Assembly: GCF_900199725.1 (NCBI RefSeq)
Contig: NZ_LT904902.1
Location: 120,084 to 184,083, forward strand
DNA length: 64,000 nucleotides
DNA from: Cytobacillus massiliigabonensis
GTDB lineage: Bacteria > Bacillota > Bacilli > Bacillales > Cytobacillaceae
Direction of reading: 5' to 3'
The notes beneath the pieces are model-generated. The model saw only the letters and a list, made by a program, of their open reading frames with translations. It ran no database searches and had not been told where the DNA came from. Numbering within the stretch: the first letter of the stretch is position 1; each line of letters begins with the position of its first letter. Shown here piece after piece: positions 27,107 through 37,446 of the stretch. Made by a program: the position numbers and the translations under genes.

Positions 27107-27187
27107 TCTTTCTTCCTCCTAAATGCTAAACACAATTCCTATTTTTATTTATTTGTCTACCCTTTCACAAACAATTTAAAACAAAAC

Positions 27188-28594
27188 CTACAAAATGAAT
27201 TGGCTTAAATCTTTGTTTCTTGAGATAGCTCCTAATTTCTCCTCCACGTATTGCGGAGTAATTGTAATTTTTTCTAGTGTAATTTCTGGTGCTTCAAAAG
27301 ATAAATCTTCAAGCAGCTTTTCCATAATTGTATGGAGTCGTCTTGCCCCAATATTATCTGTGTTTTGATTCACTTCAAAGGCAAATTCAGCGATCCTACG
27401 AATAGCATCGTCAGAAAATTCAATTTGTATACCTTCCGTTTCCAATAAAGCTTCATATTGTTTAATTAATGCATTATCAGGCTCAACTAGTATATTGAAG
27501 AAATCATCAACCGTCAGCTTTGTCAGCTCCACCCGAATTGGAAAACGGCCTTGTAATTCTGGGATTAAATCTGATGGTTTTGCCATATGGAAGGCACCTG
27601 CTGCCATAAACAGGACATGATCTGTTTTCACGGATCCATATTTCGTCACAACCGTTGATCCCTCAACAACAGGTAATATATCTCGCTGCACACCCTCACG
27701 AGAAACATCAGCAGTCGATCCACCACTATTTTTGCTGGCGATCTTGTCAATTTCATCGATAAAGATAATACCTGATTGTTCTGCACGGAAAACAGCCTCT
27801 TGTGTTACTTCATCCATGTCAATGAGTTTTTGTGCTTCTTCATTAGTTAGAACTTTTCTTGCCTCGCTTACAGTCAGCTTTCTCTTTTTACGGCGTTTTG
27901 GCATCATGCTGCCAAGTGCATCCTGCATGCTCATTCCCATTTGTTCCATTCCGGAACCTTGAAGCATATCAAACATAGAAGGCTGCTGCTCCTCTAGCTC
28001 TACCGTAATAACCTCATTTTCAAGTTCCCCTAAAGCTAGCTTTTCTTTCACAACTTTGCGTTTCCCTTGAAGATCCAAATCATCTGTTGTGTGATTATCT
28101 TGCTCAGATTGAGTGTTTCCACCGCCAAATAACATTTCAAGCGGGTTCTTGTAATTAACTGATTTTTTACTGGAAGGTACAAGTAGTTCAACGATAATTC
28201 GATTTGCACTATCTTCTGCACGTTCCTTTACACTTGCCATTTTTTCCTCTTTGACAAGACGGACGGATGTTTCAACTAAATCTCTCACCATTGATTCAAC
28301 ATCTCTGCCTACGTAGCCTACTTCAGTAAATTTGGTCGCTTCAACCTTAACGAATGGAGCCCCAACTAACTTTGCCATCCTGCGGGCAATTTCAGTTTTA
28401 CCGACACCTGTAGGACCGATCATTAAAATATTTTTGGGACTGATTTCATCACGCATTTGATCATCGAGCAAACCGCGGCGGTATCTGTTCCTTAATGCGA
28501 CAGCAACAGCCTTCTTTGCATCCTTTTGGCCAATAATAAATTGATCAAGCTTTTCAACAATTTGGCGGGGCGTTAAGTTTGTTCCTTTAACCAT
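27188..28594 (-). CDS. hslU: HslU (ClpY), ATPase subunit of the HslVU protease
   Basis: A 468-residue AAA+ unfoldase feeding HslV. Walker A is [15 protein letters not shown], Walker [12 protein letters not shown]; the pore motif [12 protein letters not shown] and the C-terminal tail that docks HslV (DLSQFIL) are present, with the I domain between (about 110-240). The open frame runs 42 codons further upstream into hslV, but that part is only the shifted frame of hslV. The ATG at 28594, 10 nt after GGGAAGGTG, gives the family start ([17 protein letters not shown]). Confidence 0.96.
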   Translation of the reverse strand: MVKGTNLTPRQIVEKLDQFIIGQKDAKKAVAVALRNRYRRGLLDDQMRDEISPKNILMIGPTGVGKTEIARRMAKLVGAPFVKVEATKFTEVGYVGRDVESMVRDLVETSVRLVKEEKMASVKERAEDSANRIIVELLVPSSKKSVNYKNPLEMLFGGGNTQSEQDNHTTDDLDLQGKRKVVKEKLALGELENEVITVELEEQQPSMFDMLQGSGMEQMGMSMQDALGSMMPKRRKKRKLTVSEARKVLTNEEAQKLIDMDEVTQEAVFRAEQSGIIFIDEIDKIASKNSGGSTADVSREGVQRDILPVVEGSTVVTKYGSVKTDHVLFMAAGAFHMAKPSDLIPELQGRFPIRVELTKLTVDDFFNILVEPDNALIKQYEALLETEGIQIEFSDDAIRRIAEFAFEVNQNTDNIGARRLHTIMEKLLEDLSFEAPEITLEKITITPQYVEEKLGAISRNKDLSQFIL

Positions 28595-28613
28595 TGATCG
28601 CACACACCTTCCC

Positions 28614-29156
28614 TTAAAGTTCTTCCACAATGATATTGGTATTTGTATATACGCATATTTCAGCTGCCATTTCAAGGGATGCTCTTGCAATTTCTTTAGC
28701 CGACAAATGATCTCCAGCATAACGCTTTAATGATCTTCCAGCAGCTAGTGCATAATTCCCTCCTGAACCGATTGCTAACACGCCATCATCCGGCTCAATA
28801 ACTTCCCCTGTTCCTGAAATAAGAAGCAGGTTTTCAGCGTTCATTACAATAAGCATTGCTTCTAACTTTCGTAAAACTTTGTCACTTCTCCATTGTTTTG
28901 CAAGTTCAACTGCCGCACGCTGCAAATTCCCATTATATTCCTCAAGTTTCCCTTCAAACATTTCAAATAATGTAAATGCATCAGCAACAGAGCCGGCAAA
29001 TCCAGCAATTACCTTTCCATTAAACAGCTTTCGAACTTTTCTCGCAGTGTGTTTCATCACAACTGCATTCCCAAAAGTTACCTGGCCATCTCCAGCCATT
29101 GCGCAATTCCCATTGTGCTGTACAGCGAAAATTGTTGTCGCGTGAAATTGAGACAT
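28614..29156 (-). CDS. hslV: HslV (ClpQ), proteolytic subunit of HslVU
   Basis: A 180-residue proteasome-like peptidase. The core [32 protein letters not shown] and [16 protein letters not shown] segments are typical. The N-terminus reads [10 protein letters not shown], a five-residue extension before the Thr-Thr of the usual family active site. The B. subtilis enzyme likewise starts MSSFHATT and is described as using an N-terminal serine. The ATG at 29156 follows a strong AGGAGGATTAATC site. It lies between xerC and hslU. Confidence 0.97.
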   Translation of the reverse strand: MSQFHATTIFAVQHNGNCAMAGDGQVTFGNAVVMKHTARKVRKLFNGKVIAGFAGSVADAFTLFEMFEGKLEEYNGNLQRAAVELAKQWRSDKVLRKLEAMLIVMNAENLLLISGTGEVIEPDDGVLAIGSGGNYALAAGRSLKRYAGDHLSAKEIARASLEMAAEICVYTNTNIIVEEL

Positions 29157-29231
29157 GATTAATCCTCCTTTTACTTAAAATCCATTGTCCTCTTACTAGC
29201 CACTACCTTACCTAAACAAATGATCGATTGT

Positions 29232-30137
29232 TTAAGCTCTAGGATGATGAGTATTATATGTTTTTCTTAAGTATTCATTCGAAACATGTGTATACACCTG
29301 AGTGGATGATAAAAAAGCATGACCTAGTAATTCCTGAACCGTTCTCATATCAGCTCCGTTCGCAAGTAAATGAGTAGCGAACGTATGTCTAAGCATATGT
29401 GGATGTATTTTACCTGTTAAGGTAGATTGTTCAATCAGTTTATCAAGGATCATTCTTATTCCTCGAGATGTTAACTGACCTCCTCGAAAATTTAGAAATA
29501 AATAATCATTTGGAGTATCTCTTTTTGAAAGCAGGCTTTTACGGCCATTGTCTATGTAATCCTGGAGTGCATCATGGGCAAAGCTTCCAAACGGAATATA
29601 ACGTTGTTTATTCCCTTTTCCATGTACTAGCACTGTTGAAAGATACATATCCAGATCCTTCATGCGAATCTGACTGCATTCACTAACACGCATACCAGTT
29701 GCATATAGCAATTCGAGTAACGCTTTATTTCGCTGACCTGAAGGGGTTTCGGTTTCACAAGCATGAAATAATGCTTCCATTTCCTCTTCATAAAAAAATT
29801 CCGGAAGCTTTTTTTCTGCCTTTGGAATAAATGCAAGTGCGAATGGGTTATCTTGTACGCGTCTTTCTCTAACCAAAAACTTAAAAAAGCTGCGAAGGCA
29901 AGAAATCTTCCTTGCAACGGTCCTTCTGGCAAGTTTCTCATCATATAACTTTGTTAAGTAAATACGAACATCTAAATACTTAACATCCTCAAGACCACCT
30001 ATTGATTGTTCAGTCATGAACATAAAGAATTCACTGATGTCATGGTGATAATGTTCAATAGTATATTGTGAATAATTTTTCTCAATTTGTAAATATTCAA
30101 TAAACAAAGTTAACGAATTGTTCACATTTGGATCCAT
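29232..30137 (-). CDS. xerC: XerC (CodV), tyrosine recombinase for chromosome dimer resolution
   Basis: A 301-residue tyrosine recombinase. An N-terminal SAM-like DNA-binding domain (about 1-95) is followed by the catalytic domain with Arg in YATGMRVSECSQ, the HMLRHTFATHLLANG box, His in LLGHAFLSSTQ and the nucleophile Tyr in QVYTHVS. It acts with a XerD partner at dif. It is first in the xerC-hslV-hslU-codY unit. The ATG at 30137 follows GTGAGGTG, which directly abuts a long hairpin (30150-30188). Confidence 0.96.
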   Translation of the reverse strand: MDPNVNNSLTLFIEYLQIEKNYSQYTIEHYHHDISEFFMFMTEQSIGGLEDVKYLDVRIYLTKLYDEKLARRTVARKISCLRSFFKFLVRERRVQDNPFALAFIPKAEKKLPEFFYEEEMEALFHACETETPSGQRNKALLELLYATGMRVSECSQIRMKDLDMYLSTVLVHGKGNKQRYIPFGSFAHDALQDYIDNGRKSLLSKRDTPNDYLFLNFRGGQLTSRGIRMILDKLIEQSTLTGKIHPHMLRHTFATHLLANGADMRTVQELLGHAFLSSTQVYTHVSNEYLRKTYNTHHPRA

Positions 30138-30149
30138 TCTAACACCTCA

Positions 30150-30188
30150 CAAGGGCTTCTAAAGCGTATCATATTTTAGAAGCCCTTG
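30150..30188 (-). promoter_or_regulatory. Perfect 14-bp hairpin between trmFO and xerC
   Basis: The arms CAAGGGCTTCTAAA and TTTAGAAGCCCTTG are exact complements around an 11-nt loop. The hairpin begins 4 nt after the trmFO stop and ends where the xerC Shine-Dalgarno (GTGAGGTG) begins. On the minus strand no T-run follows, so it does not look like a standard terminator. It may block 3' decay of the upstream message or affect xerC translation; that is inference. Confidence 0.6.
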
Positions 30189-30191
30189 CAA

Positions 30192-31502
30192 TTAAATCTC
30201 CTTATTTTTCGCAAAGTTCTGAATTGTTTCCAATGCTCGAGCAGCATGCTGTTCATTTCTTTCTTTTTTCCCTTTTATTTTAACAGGGAGTTCTGGAAGC
30301 AATCCAAAGTTTGCATTCATCGGCTGAAAGCTCTTTTCATTCGCAGAGGTAATATATCTTGCCATACTTCCTATAGTTGTTTCATGCGGAAATTCTAGAA
30401 GCTCTTCACCTTTCACTAGACGTGCGGCATTGATTCCTGCAACCATGCCGCTTGCTGCTGACTCAACATACCCTTCAACACCCGTCATTTGCCCAGCAAA
30501 AAATAAATCATTTCGATTGATAAATTGATAGGTAGGACGGAGCACTTTCGGCGAATTTATAAATGTATTTCGGTGCATTACCCCAAAACGCACGATTTCT
30601 GCATTTTCTAGCCCAGGAATTAATTGAATCACTTCTTTTTGCGGACCCCATTTCAAATGTGTTTGGAATCCTACAATATTAAATAACGTTCCTGCCGCAT
30701 CATCCTGGCGAAGCTGTACTACTGCAAACGGTCTTTTCCCAGTTTTCGGATCTTCTAAACCAACTGGCTTCATCGGTCCAAACAGCATCGTTTTCTTTCC
30801 TCTGCCAGCCATTACTTCAATTGGCATACATCCTTCAAAGAAGATTTCTTTTTCAAATTCTTTTAAAGGTACCGTTTCAGCAGAGATTAACGCTTCGTAG
30901 AATGTATTGAATTCTTCTTCCGTCATTGGACAGTTTAAGTAAGCAGCTTCTCCTTTATCATAGCGTGACTTTAAATAAACCTTATCCATATTTATAGATT
31001 CCTTTTCAATGATAGGCGCAGCCGCATCATAGAAATATAAATATTCTTCTCCGGATAATTCCTTAAGTTTTGAAGAAAGTGCTTCACTCGTAAGCGGACC
31101 TGTTGCAATAACAGTTGGTCCTTCAGGAATTTCTGTTGCCTCCTCTGTAATGACAGTTACATTTGGATGATTCCTAACCTTATCTGTCACTAATGCCGCA
31201 AACTCGTGCCTATCTACAGCTAAGGCACCTCCAGCCGGCACGGAACATGCATCAGCAGATGAGATAATAACAGAGTTTAACTTTCTCATTTCTTCTTTTA
31301 AAACCCCAACTGCATTTGTTAGCGTATTTGCTCTCAATGAATTGCTGCATACAAGCTCGGCAAATTTATCTGTATGGTGAGCCGGTGTTTGTCTTACTGG
31401 CCTCATTTCATACAGGCGGACTTGGATTCCACGGTTGGCAATTTGCCAAGCAGCCTCACTCCCAGCCAAACCAGCACCTATGACATTAACTGTTTCCTTC
31501 AT
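30192..31502 (-). CDS. trmFO: TrmFO, folate-dependent tRNA (uracil-5)-methyltransferase
   Basis: A 436-residue flavoprotein that makes m5U54 in tRNA using methylenetetrahydrofolate. The FAD-binding motif [16 protein letters not shown] at the N-terminus, the [10 protein letters not shown] segment and the [16 protein letters not shown] motif are conserved. The length is normal. The ATG at 31502 follows GGAGGTTCATATCAA. A perfect TATAAT at 31577-31572, with no convincing -35, may be its own -10 box, since a terminator lies between it and topA. Confidence 0.97.
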   Translation of the reverse strand: MKETVNVIGAGLAGSEAAWQIANRGIQVRLYEMRPVRQTPAHHTDKFAELVCSNSLRANTLTNAVGVLKEEMRKLNSVIISSADACSVPAGGALAVDRHEFAALVTDKVRNHPNVTVITEEATEIPEGPTVIATGPLTSEALSSKLKELSGEEYLYFYDAAAPIIEKESINMDKVYLKSRYDKGEAAYLNCPMTEEEFNTFYEALISAETVPLKEFEKEIFFEGCMPIEVMAGRGKKTMLFGPMKPVGLEDPKTGKRPFAVVQLRQDDAAGTLFNIVGFQTHLKWGPQKEVIQLIPGLENAEIVRFGVMHRNTFINSPKVLRPTYQFINRNDLFFAGQMTGVEGYVESAASGMVAGINAARLVKGEELLEFPHETTIGSMARYITSANEKSFQPMNANFGLLPELPVKIKGKKERNEQHAARALETIQNFAKNKEI

Positions 31503-31651
31503 TTGATATGAACCTCCAACTATGTAAATGAAACTCCAATCTTAACTTTCCCAAATTTCAAACCATCTTGCATTATATACTACGTTAGTAAAATAATAAA
31601 GTTTTAAATGTACGTCAACAAACTATTTTGTTCAACTAAAGACATCACAAT

Positions 31652-31678
31652 AGAAAAGAGTGAGCCATTTGGCCCACC
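31652..31678 (-). terminator. Terminator of topA
   Basis: Minus strand, just after the topA stop: GTGGGCC / GGCTCAC (seven pairs, one G-U) around a four-base loop, followed by TCTTTTCT. The stem is moderate, and the position right behind topA supports a terminator. Confidence 0.65.
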
Positions 31679-31679
31679 C

Positions 31680-33755
31680 TTAACCTTGCTTCTCTTCCTT
31701 GTAGTCACATTCGACGCATTGCACCTGGACACCCTTTTTAAGCTTCTTCTCAACAAGAAGATTCTCACATTTCGGACAGCTGCGCGGCAACGGTTTGTCC
31801 CAAGAAATAAAATCACATTCAGGGAATCGATCACACCCATAAAAAATCCTGCGTTTTTTACTTTTTCTTTCTATTATATTTCCTTCTTTACAGCTTGGGC
31901 ACTTTACACCAACCTCTTTAACAATGGCTTTCGTATTTCTGCAATCCGGAAAATTACTGCAGGCCATAAATTTCCCGTACCGGCCCATTTTAAATACCAT
32001 TGGATTTCCACACTGCTCACAATCTTCCCCAGCTGGTTCATCCTTAATTTCTACTTCTTGCATTTCTTTTTCTGCTATTTTTAAATGCTTTTCAAAATCT
32101 CCGTAAAAGTCATCGATAATCTGCACCCAATTGACTTTTCCTTCTTCGATATGGTCAAGATCTTTTTCCATTTTTGCTGTAAACTCTACATCAAGTATAT
32201 CAGGAAAAAACTCTAGAATTAATTCTAATACAATTTCTCCAAGTTCTGTAGGTACGAACCTTTTATTATCCAAAGCAACATAGCCGCGCTTTTGGATTGT
32301 ATCCAACGTTGGCGCAAATGTAGACGGACGCCCAATTCCAAGCTCTTCTAACGTCTTTACAAGCCTTGCCTCCGTATACCTTGGCGGCGGCTGAGTAAAA
32401 TGCTGCTTCGGTTCAATATCTTTCTTTAAAATAGTATCCCCTTCTTGGAGATCAGGGAGCATTTTATCCTTTTCTTCAGACGTATCATCTGTACCTTCTA
32501 TATATACCTTCATAAATCCAGGAAACTTAACTTTTGAACCTGTCGCTCTGAAAAGAACCTCTTCATTTTTCAAATCAACGCTCATTGTATCCATAATCGC
32601 AGCTGACATTTGACTTGCAGTGAAACGTTCCCAAATAAGCCGGTAAAGCCGAAGCTGATCTCTTGATAAATATTCTTTTAAGCTATTCGGTTCTTTCAAA
32701 ATACTAGTTGGACGAATTGCCTCATGTGCATCCTGAGTATTCGATTTTTTCTTTTCCTTCTTCTTTTCCGTTGGCAAGAACTCTTTTCCGTATGACTGTT
32801 CAATATATTGGGATGCCTCAGTCTGGGCGATTTCAGAAATACGGGTGGAATCCGTTCGCATATAAGTGATTAAACCGACTGTTCCTTCCTTGCCAAGGTC
32901 AATGCCTTCATAGAGCTGCTGCGCAAGCATCATCGTTTTCTTTGCACGAAAGTTTAATTTCCGTGCTGCTTCCTGCTGCAAGGATGAGGTAGTAAACGGT
33001 GCAGCCGGGTTTCGTTTTCGTTCTTTTTTTGTAACAGATGAAACTTGGAATTCGTTCCCCTTCATCTTGCTTAGGACGCGATCTACTTCTTCCTTTGAAT
33101 GCAGGTCAAGCTTTTCATTCCCAATCCCATAAAAGCTAGCTTCAAAGTTTTCTTTGCCTTTTAAAAAGTCACCATCAATGGACCAATATTCTTCAGGAAC
33201 AAACGCTTTAATTTCCTTCTCCCTGTCAATGATTAATCGAACGGCAACTGATTGAACTCTCCCAGCACTTAAACCTTTCTTTACCTTCTTCCATAATAAC
33301 GGACTAATATTATAGCCAACTAGGCGGTCAAGCAGCCTTCTTGCCTGCTGTGCATCAACAAGATCCATATTTATTGGACGGGGATGCTTAAAGGATTCTT
33401 TAATGGCATCCTTCGTGATTTCATTAAATACTACACGGCAATCAGAGGTAACATCCATATTCAAGCTGTGGGCTAAATGCCAAGCAATAGCCTCTCCTTC
33501 ACGATCCGGGTCGGCTGCAAGATAGATTTTCTTAGCTTTTTTTGCAGCAGTCTTTAATTCTTTTAAGATTGGGCCTTTCCCTCGAATAGTTATATACTTT
33601 GGCTCAAATTGTTTTTCAACATCGACACCCATTTGGCTTTTAGGTAGGTCTCTAATATGCCCCATAGAAGCTTTTACTTTATATTTTTTTCCTAGGTAAC
33701 GCTCAATCGTTTTCGCCTTCGCTGGCGACTCAACGATTACAAGAAACTCTGACAT
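31680..33755 (-). CDS. topA: TopA, DNA topoisomerase I
   Basis: A 691-residue type IA topoisomerase that relaxes negative supercoils. The TOPRIM domain ([34 protein letters not shown]), the active-site Tyr in [13 protein letters not shown] and three C-terminal four-Cys zinc ribbons (starting at [16 protein letters not shown] and CPKCENLL) are present. Nothing is missing. An upstream TTG codon extends the frame by one residue, but the ATG at 33755 follows AAGGAGGACTATTG and is used. Confidence 0.97.
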   Translation of the reverse strand: MSEFLVIVESPAKAKTIERYLGKKYKVKASMGHIRDLPKSQMGVDVEKQFEPKYITIRGKGPILKELKTAAKKAKKIYLAADPDREGEAIAWHLAHSLNMDVTSDCRVVFNEITKDAIKESFKHPRPINMDLVDAQQARRLLDRLVGYNISPLLWKKVKKGLSAGRVQSVAVRLIIDREKEIKAFVPEEYWSIDGDFLKGKENFEASFYGIGNEKLDLHSKEEVDRVLSKMKGNEFQVSSVTKKERKRNPAAPFTTSSLQQEAARKLNFRAKKTMMLAQQLYEGIDLGKEGTVGLITYMRTDSTRISEIAQTEASQYIEQSYGKEFLPTEKKKEKKKSNTQDAHEAIRPTSILKEPNSLKEYLSRDQLRLYRLIWERFTASQMSAAIMDTMSVDLKNEEVLFRATGSKVKFPGFMKVYIEGTDDTSEEKDKMLPDLQEGDTILKKDIEPKQHFTQPPPRYTEARLVKTLEELGIGRPSTFAPTLDTIQKRGYVALDNKRFVPTELGEIVLELILEFFPDILDVEFTAKMEKDLDHIEEGKVNWVQIIDDFYGDFEKHLKIAEKEMQEVEIKDEPAGEDCEQCGNPMVFKMGRYGKFMACSNFPDCRNTKAIVKEVGVKCPSCKEGNIIERKSKKRRIFYGCDRFPECDFISWDKPLPRSCPKCENLLVEKKLKKGVQVQCVECDYKEEKQG

Positions 33756-33961
33756 CAATAGTCCTCCTTAAGAGGGATTTTTAATAAATTTAACATTCAA
33801 AATTCTCTTTGTATTCTCTCTAATTTTATGAAATTTCAGATCAACATTTGTTTCTATATATTCACAAATGATAATAGCAAATTTACCCATTTAAACTTAG
33901 CTGTAACCAATTTTGTATAGAAATGTATAATCATTTAATTAACAGCATGAAATTCTCCATT

Positions 33962-33991
33962 ATTATTGTACATATATTACATATTTGTCAA
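33962..33991 (-). promoter_or_regulatory. Sigma-A type promoter of topA
   Basis: Minus strand: a perfect -35 TTGACA at 33991-33986, then either TACAAT at a 15-nt spacing (33970-33965) or AATAAT at 18 nt (33967-33962). This would give a leader of roughly 200 nt before topA, all AT-rich, in which I see no riboswitch-like structure. The rest of the 350-bp gap between dprA and topA is AT-rich with no gene. Confidence 0.55.
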
Positions 33992-34008
33992 ACATAATCG
34001 TAATGTTT

Positions 34009-34022
34009 CGAAAGCGCTTTTA
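34009..34022. promoter_or_regulatory. Possible CcpA (cre) site upstream of topA
   Basis: The sequence CGAAAGCGCTTTTA matches 12 of 14 positions of the cre consensus TGNAARCGNWWWCA and lies 18-31 bp upstream of the presumed -35 box of topA. A near-palindrome of this kind can arise by chance in AT-rich DNA. Confidence 0.25.
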
Positions 34023-34107
34023 TACTTTAACACATATCTAAGTATAAATCTAAAGAATAGGTTTTTTAGAAATTATACAGCAATTTATTAAAAATAATAC
34101 ATAAAGA

Positions 34108-34971
34108 TTAATATATGAATTCGTCTAAAATATCTTCCGGCACATTGATCAATTTCGCTCCGAGCTGAATGAGCTCATTTGTGCCAGCCGAAAACGCACT
34201 AAATATACTCCCAGGCAAGGCGAACACCTCTCTCCCCTCCTGTACAGCAAAGTTGGCAGTAATCAATGACCCACTCTTCCTTTTAGCCTGAACAACAAGT
34301 GTTCCCCTGCTTATTCCACTTATAATTCGATTTCTCATCGGAAATTGCCATTTGTCTGGTTTAGTATGTGGGGGGTATTCTGATATAATTAACTGATTTT
34401 TCATCATTTCTTCAGCTAGGTCTTTATTTGTTTTTGGATAAATATTAAATAAACCTCCAGCAATTACACCGATCGTACGCCCATCATTTCGAATAGCTGT
34501 ATGATGAGCAATCGCATCAATTCCCATTGCTAGACCACTGACAATGACAATTCCTTTCTCTATTAATTTTGGCAATAAGTAATTTATTGCATTTTCACCG
34601 TACTCAGTGTACTCTCTTGAACCAACAACAGCTAACAGATTGTCTTTTTTTAATAAACTTATATCCCCTTTTGCATAAATAACCCATGGAGGCTGATAAG
34701 TTTCTTTTAATAATAATGGATATTCATCATCATAAATAGTAATTATTCGAATGTCATTTTGTGAATACTGCTGAATTTGTTCATGGATAAGATCAGAATG
34801 AAGGTCATTAAGAGTTGTTAAGGTGGCGGATTTTTGAAGGATTAAATCACTGAATGAATGGTGATAGAGAGATTTGAGCTGTGGATCAATTTTTAAAATA
34901 TGATAAATCGTTTTCCAGCCTATACCTCTGCAATGATGCAAATGAACTAGCCTTTTTGTAAAATTGTCCAT
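34108..34971 (-). CDS. dprA: DprA (Smf), DNA-processing protein for transformation
   Basis: A 287-residue protein with a Rossmann-type fold that loads RecA on incoming single-stranded DNA. An N-terminal SAM-like region is followed by the conserved core: VVGSREYTEYGE, IVSGLAMGIDAIAHHTA, GVIAGGL, YPPHTKPDKWQFPMRNRIIS and the SGSLITANFAVQEGREVFAL segment. The length is usual for Bacillus. The ATG at 34971 follows AGGAGGACCCA. It lies between topA and sucCD, as in B. subtilis. Confidence 0.95.
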   Translation of the reverse strand: MDNFTKRLVHLHHCRGIGWKTIYHILKIDPQLKSLYHHSFSDLILQKSATLTTLNDLHSDLIHEQIQQYSQNDIRIITIYDDEYPLLLKETYQPPWVIYAKGDISLLKKDNLLAVVGSREYTEYGENAINYLLPKLIEKGIVIVSGLAMGIDAIAHHTAIRNDGRTIGVIAGGLFNIYPKTNKDLAEEMMKNQLIISEYPPHTKPDKWQFPMRNRIISGISRGTLVVQAKRKSGSLITANFAVQEGREVFALPGSIFSAFSAGTNELIQLGAKLINVPEDILDEFIY

Positions 34972-35037
34972 TGGGTCCTCCTATATAATTGAATGGATTG
35001 AATTTGAGGGGAATATCAAGGAGAAAGATGCATAAAT

Positions 35038-35060
35038 AGTCCCCCTTTTAAAGGGGGACT
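35038..35060 (-). terminator. Possible terminator after sucD
   Basis: A perfect inverted repeat, AGTCCCCCTTT / AAAGGGGGACT, lies 27 bp past the sucD stop and before dprA. On the minus strand it is followed by ATTTATGC, a poor T-run, so termination may be partial. It could also serve as an RNA 3' stabiliser. Confidence 0.55.
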
Positions 35061-35086
35061 AAACACTTTAAGTAATAATTCGATAA

Positions 35087-35989
35087 TTAATGTGTTTTAC
35101 ATTTGTCATAAAGGCCCTTTTCTTTAAGAACCTTAATTAGTGTTTCACCCATTACAGATGGCGTATCTGCCACTTCAATGCCGCATTCGTTCATCACACG
35201 GATTTTCTCATCAGCAGTACCTTTTCCGCCTGAAATGATTGCACCAGCATGCCCCATACGCTTTCCAGGAGGTGCAGTGCGTCCGCCAATAAAGCCAACT
35301 ACAGGCTTCGTCATATTGGCTTTGACCCACTCAGCTGCTTCTTCTTCAGCTGTTCCGCCAATTTCACCAATCATGATCACAGCATATGTTTCCGGATCTT
35401 CATTGAATGCTTTTAAAACATCGATAAAGTTTGTTCCGTTAACCGGATCGCCACCAATACCAACAGCTGTAGTTTGTCCTAATCCAGCTTCAGTTAATTG
35501 ATGAACCGCTTCGTAAGTTAATGTTCCAGATCGAGAAACTACACCTACATGTCCTTTTGTATGAATGTAGCCTGGCATAATGCCAATCTTACATTCATCA
35601 GGAGTAATCACACCTGGACAGTTTGGTCCTACTAAGCGAGTTTTCTTGCCTTCCATATATCGTTTCACTTTAACCATATCTAGTACAGGAATATGCTCCG
35701 TAATACAGATGGCTAAATCCAATTCTGCATCCACAGCTTCCAAAATCGCGTCAGCAGCAAATGGAGCTGGAACGTAAATAACAGAAGCGGTTGCGCCAGT
35801 AGCTTTTACTGCTTCTTGTACTGTATTGAATACAGGCACTCCCTCTACTTCAGAACCGCCTTTTCCTGGTGATGTTCCTCCGACAATTTTTGTACCGTAT
35901 TCAAGCATTTGTTTTGTATGAAAAAGGGCTGTTGAACCCGTAATCCCTTGTACAATAACCTTTGTATCTTTATTAATAAAAACGCTCAC
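35087..35989 (-). CDS. sucD: SucD, succinyl-CoA synthetase alpha subunit
   Basis: A 300-residue TCA-cycle enzyme subunit. The CoA-binding Rossmann domain ([20 protein letters not shown]), the [11 protein letters not shown] loop and the phosphorylated histidine in [13 protein letters not shown] are present. The start is GTG at 35989, 7 nt or so after AAAGGGGAATT. It follows sucC by 29 bp, and the two products form the enzyme. Confidence 0.98.
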   Translation of the reverse strand: MSVFINKDTKVIVQGITGSTALFHTKQMLEYGTKIVGGTSPGKGGSEVEGVPVFNTVQEAVKATGATASVIYVPAPFAADAILEAVDAELDLAICITEHIPVLDMVKVKRYMEGKKTRLVGPNCPGVITPDECKIGIMPGYIHTKGHVGVVSRSGTLTYEAVHQLTEAGLGQTTAVGIGGDPVNGTNFIDVLKAFNEDPETYAVIMIGEIGGTAEEEAAEWVKANMTKPVVGFIGGRTAPPGKRMGHAGAIISGGKGTADEKIRVMNECGIEVADTPSVMGETLIKVLKEKGLYDKCKTH

Positions 35990-36018
35990 GTCAATTCCCC
36001 TTTCTTATCGCAAATCGC

Positions 36019-37179
36019 TTAGCCAACTAAGGAAACAATTTTTTGTGCGCCGTCAGCCATAGACTCTGCCGCAACAATCTCAATATCAGATTCTGCTAGA
36101 ATTTTCTTCCCTAAGTCTACATTCGTACCTTCTAAACGTACGACTAATGGTACTTGTAAGCCTACTTGCTTAGCAGCTTCAACAACACCTGTTGCGATAA
36201 CGTCGCATTTCATGATTCCGCCAAAGATATTTACGAAAATACCTTTTACATTTGGATCAGAAAGAATAATTTTGAATGCTTCTGTAACCTTTTCTGCAGT
36301 CGCACCGCCCCCAACATCAAGGAAGTTAGCCGGATCACCGCCATAATGCTTAATGATATCCATTGTTGACATCGCTAAGCCTGCACCGTTAACCATACAG
36401 CCAATATTACCATCTAATGAAATATAGCTTAGGTCATATTTAGACGCTTCGATTTCTTTCGCATCTTCTTCTTCAAGATCACGATATTCAAGAACATCTT
36501 TTTGTCGGTATAATGCATTTGAATCAAAGTTTAATTTTGCATCCAATGCCATGACTTTTCCGTCACCAGTGACAACTAAAGGATTAATTTCAGCAATTGA
36601 GCAATCCTTTTCAATGTAAGCCGTATATAAGCTCATCATGAACTTAACAGCCTGTCCAACTAGCTCTTTCGGAATATTGATATTGAATGCGATTCGGCGT
36701 GCTTGATACGCGCTTAATCCAACAACTGGGTCAATTTCTTCTTTGAAAATTTTCTCAGGTGTCTTTTCTGCTACTTCTTCAATTTCTGTTCCGCCTTCTT
36801 CAGAAGCCATAAGCACAACTCGTGAAGTTGCACGGTCTAGTACTAAACCAATATAGTATTCTTTTTTAATATCGCAGCCCTCTTCTATTAGCAGGCGCTT
36901 AACTTCTTTACCTTCTGGACCTGTTTGGTGCGTAACAAGTGTTTTGCCAAGAATTTCATTAGCATATGTACGAACTTCATCTAAATTTTTCGCAACTTTA
37001 ACACCGCCAGCCTTCCCGCGGCCGCCAGCATGAATTTGTGCTTTTACTACACAAACCTCTGTGCCTAATTCTTTAGCCGCTTCAACAGCTTCTTCAACCG
37101 TGAATGCAACTTTTCCGTTTGGTACTGCTACCCCGTATTTTCTGAGGATTTCTTTACCTTGGTACTCATGGATATTCAT
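36019..37179 (-). CDS. sucC: SucC, ADP-forming succinyl-CoA synthetase beta subunit
   Basis: A 386-residue ATP-grasp subunit. The N-terminus [17 protein letters not shown], the [13 protein letters not shown] nucleotide loop and the C-terminal [13 protein letters not shown] region with the [11 protein letters not shown] segment are conserved. The open frame extends 16 codons further, but the ATG at 37179 follows GGAGGATGGGAA and gives the correct family start. A promoter and a possible cre site lie just upstream. Confidence 0.97.
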   Translation of the reverse strand: MNIHEYQGKEILRKYGVAVPNGKVAFTVEEAVEAAKELGTEVCVVKAQIHAGGRGKAGGVKVAKNLDEVRTYANEILGKTLVTHQTGPEGKEVKRLLIEEGCDIKKEYYIGLVLDRATSRVVLMASEEGGTEIEEVAEKTPEKIFKEEIDPVVGLSAYQARRIAFNINIPKELVGQAVKFMMSLYTAYIEKDCSIAEINPLVVTGDGKVMALDAKLNFDSNALYRQKDVLEYRDLEEEDAKEIEASKYDLSYISLDGNIGCMVNGAGLAMSTMDIIKHYGGDPANFLDVGGGATAEKVTEAFKIILSDPNVKGIFVNIFGGIMKCDVIATGVVEAAKQVGLQVPLVVRLEGTNVDLGKKILAESDIEIVAAESMADGAQKIVSLVG

Positions 37180-37212
37180 TTCCCATCCTCCTATAAACTC
37201 TTTACAAAAAAT

Positions 37213-37226
37213 AGACTGCGCTTTCA
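37213..37226 (-). promoter_or_regulatory. Possible cre site overlapping the sucC transcription start
   Basis: Minus strand TGAAAGCGCAGTCT agrees with 12 of 14 cre consensus positions. It begins at the last base of the presumed -10 box and covers the expected start of transcription, where CcpA binding would repress. Catabolite control of TCA-cycle genes is common in bacilli, which makes it plausible, but the site is imperfect. Confidence 0.35.
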
Positions 37227-37254
37227 TTTTATAAAACTACACAAACCTTGTCCA
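37226..37254 (-). promoter_or_regulatory. Sigma-A type promoter of sucCD
   Basis: Minus strand: -35 TGGACA at 37254-37249, a 17-nt spacer, and -10 TAAAAT at 37231-37226; each has one mismatch to consensus. Transcription would start about 40 nt before the sucC ATG. A terminator for the ylqH unit lies upstream, so sucCD is probably its own operon. Confidence 0.65.
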
Positions 37255-37369
37255 CCTTTATTAGGGAAATATTATATTTCTTTTAAAATTTCTAAAATTT
37301 AGAAACCAAATAATCCTCTCTTTATTACAATATTCACTTGTTAAAGCAGAGAAATTATTTTTTTAATAT

Positions 37370-37404
37370 ATAAAAAGGAAGGGATATCGTTTAAAACGAA
37401 TCCC
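37370..37404 (-). terminator. Terminator after ylqH
   Basis: Minus strand: GGGATTCGTTT pairs with AAACGATATCCC (one side slightly longer), followed by TTCCTTTTTAT. It lies 43 bp behind the ylqH stop and upstream of the sucC promoter. Confidence 0.75.
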
Positions 37405-37446
37405 ACAGAATGAACATTATTATAGATCATATATATAATCATCTAG

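Noticed and set aside
28595-28720. N-terminal extension of HslU by 42 residues
   Set aside because: The region is the shifted frame of the end of hslV; the ATG at 28594 fits the family start.
31608-32084. Plus-strand open frame of 158 codons antisense to topA
   Set aside because: It lies opposite the zinc-ribbon end of topA, has no ribosome site or recognisable domain, and its composition (Phe, Ser, Leu rich) is that of an antisense shadow.
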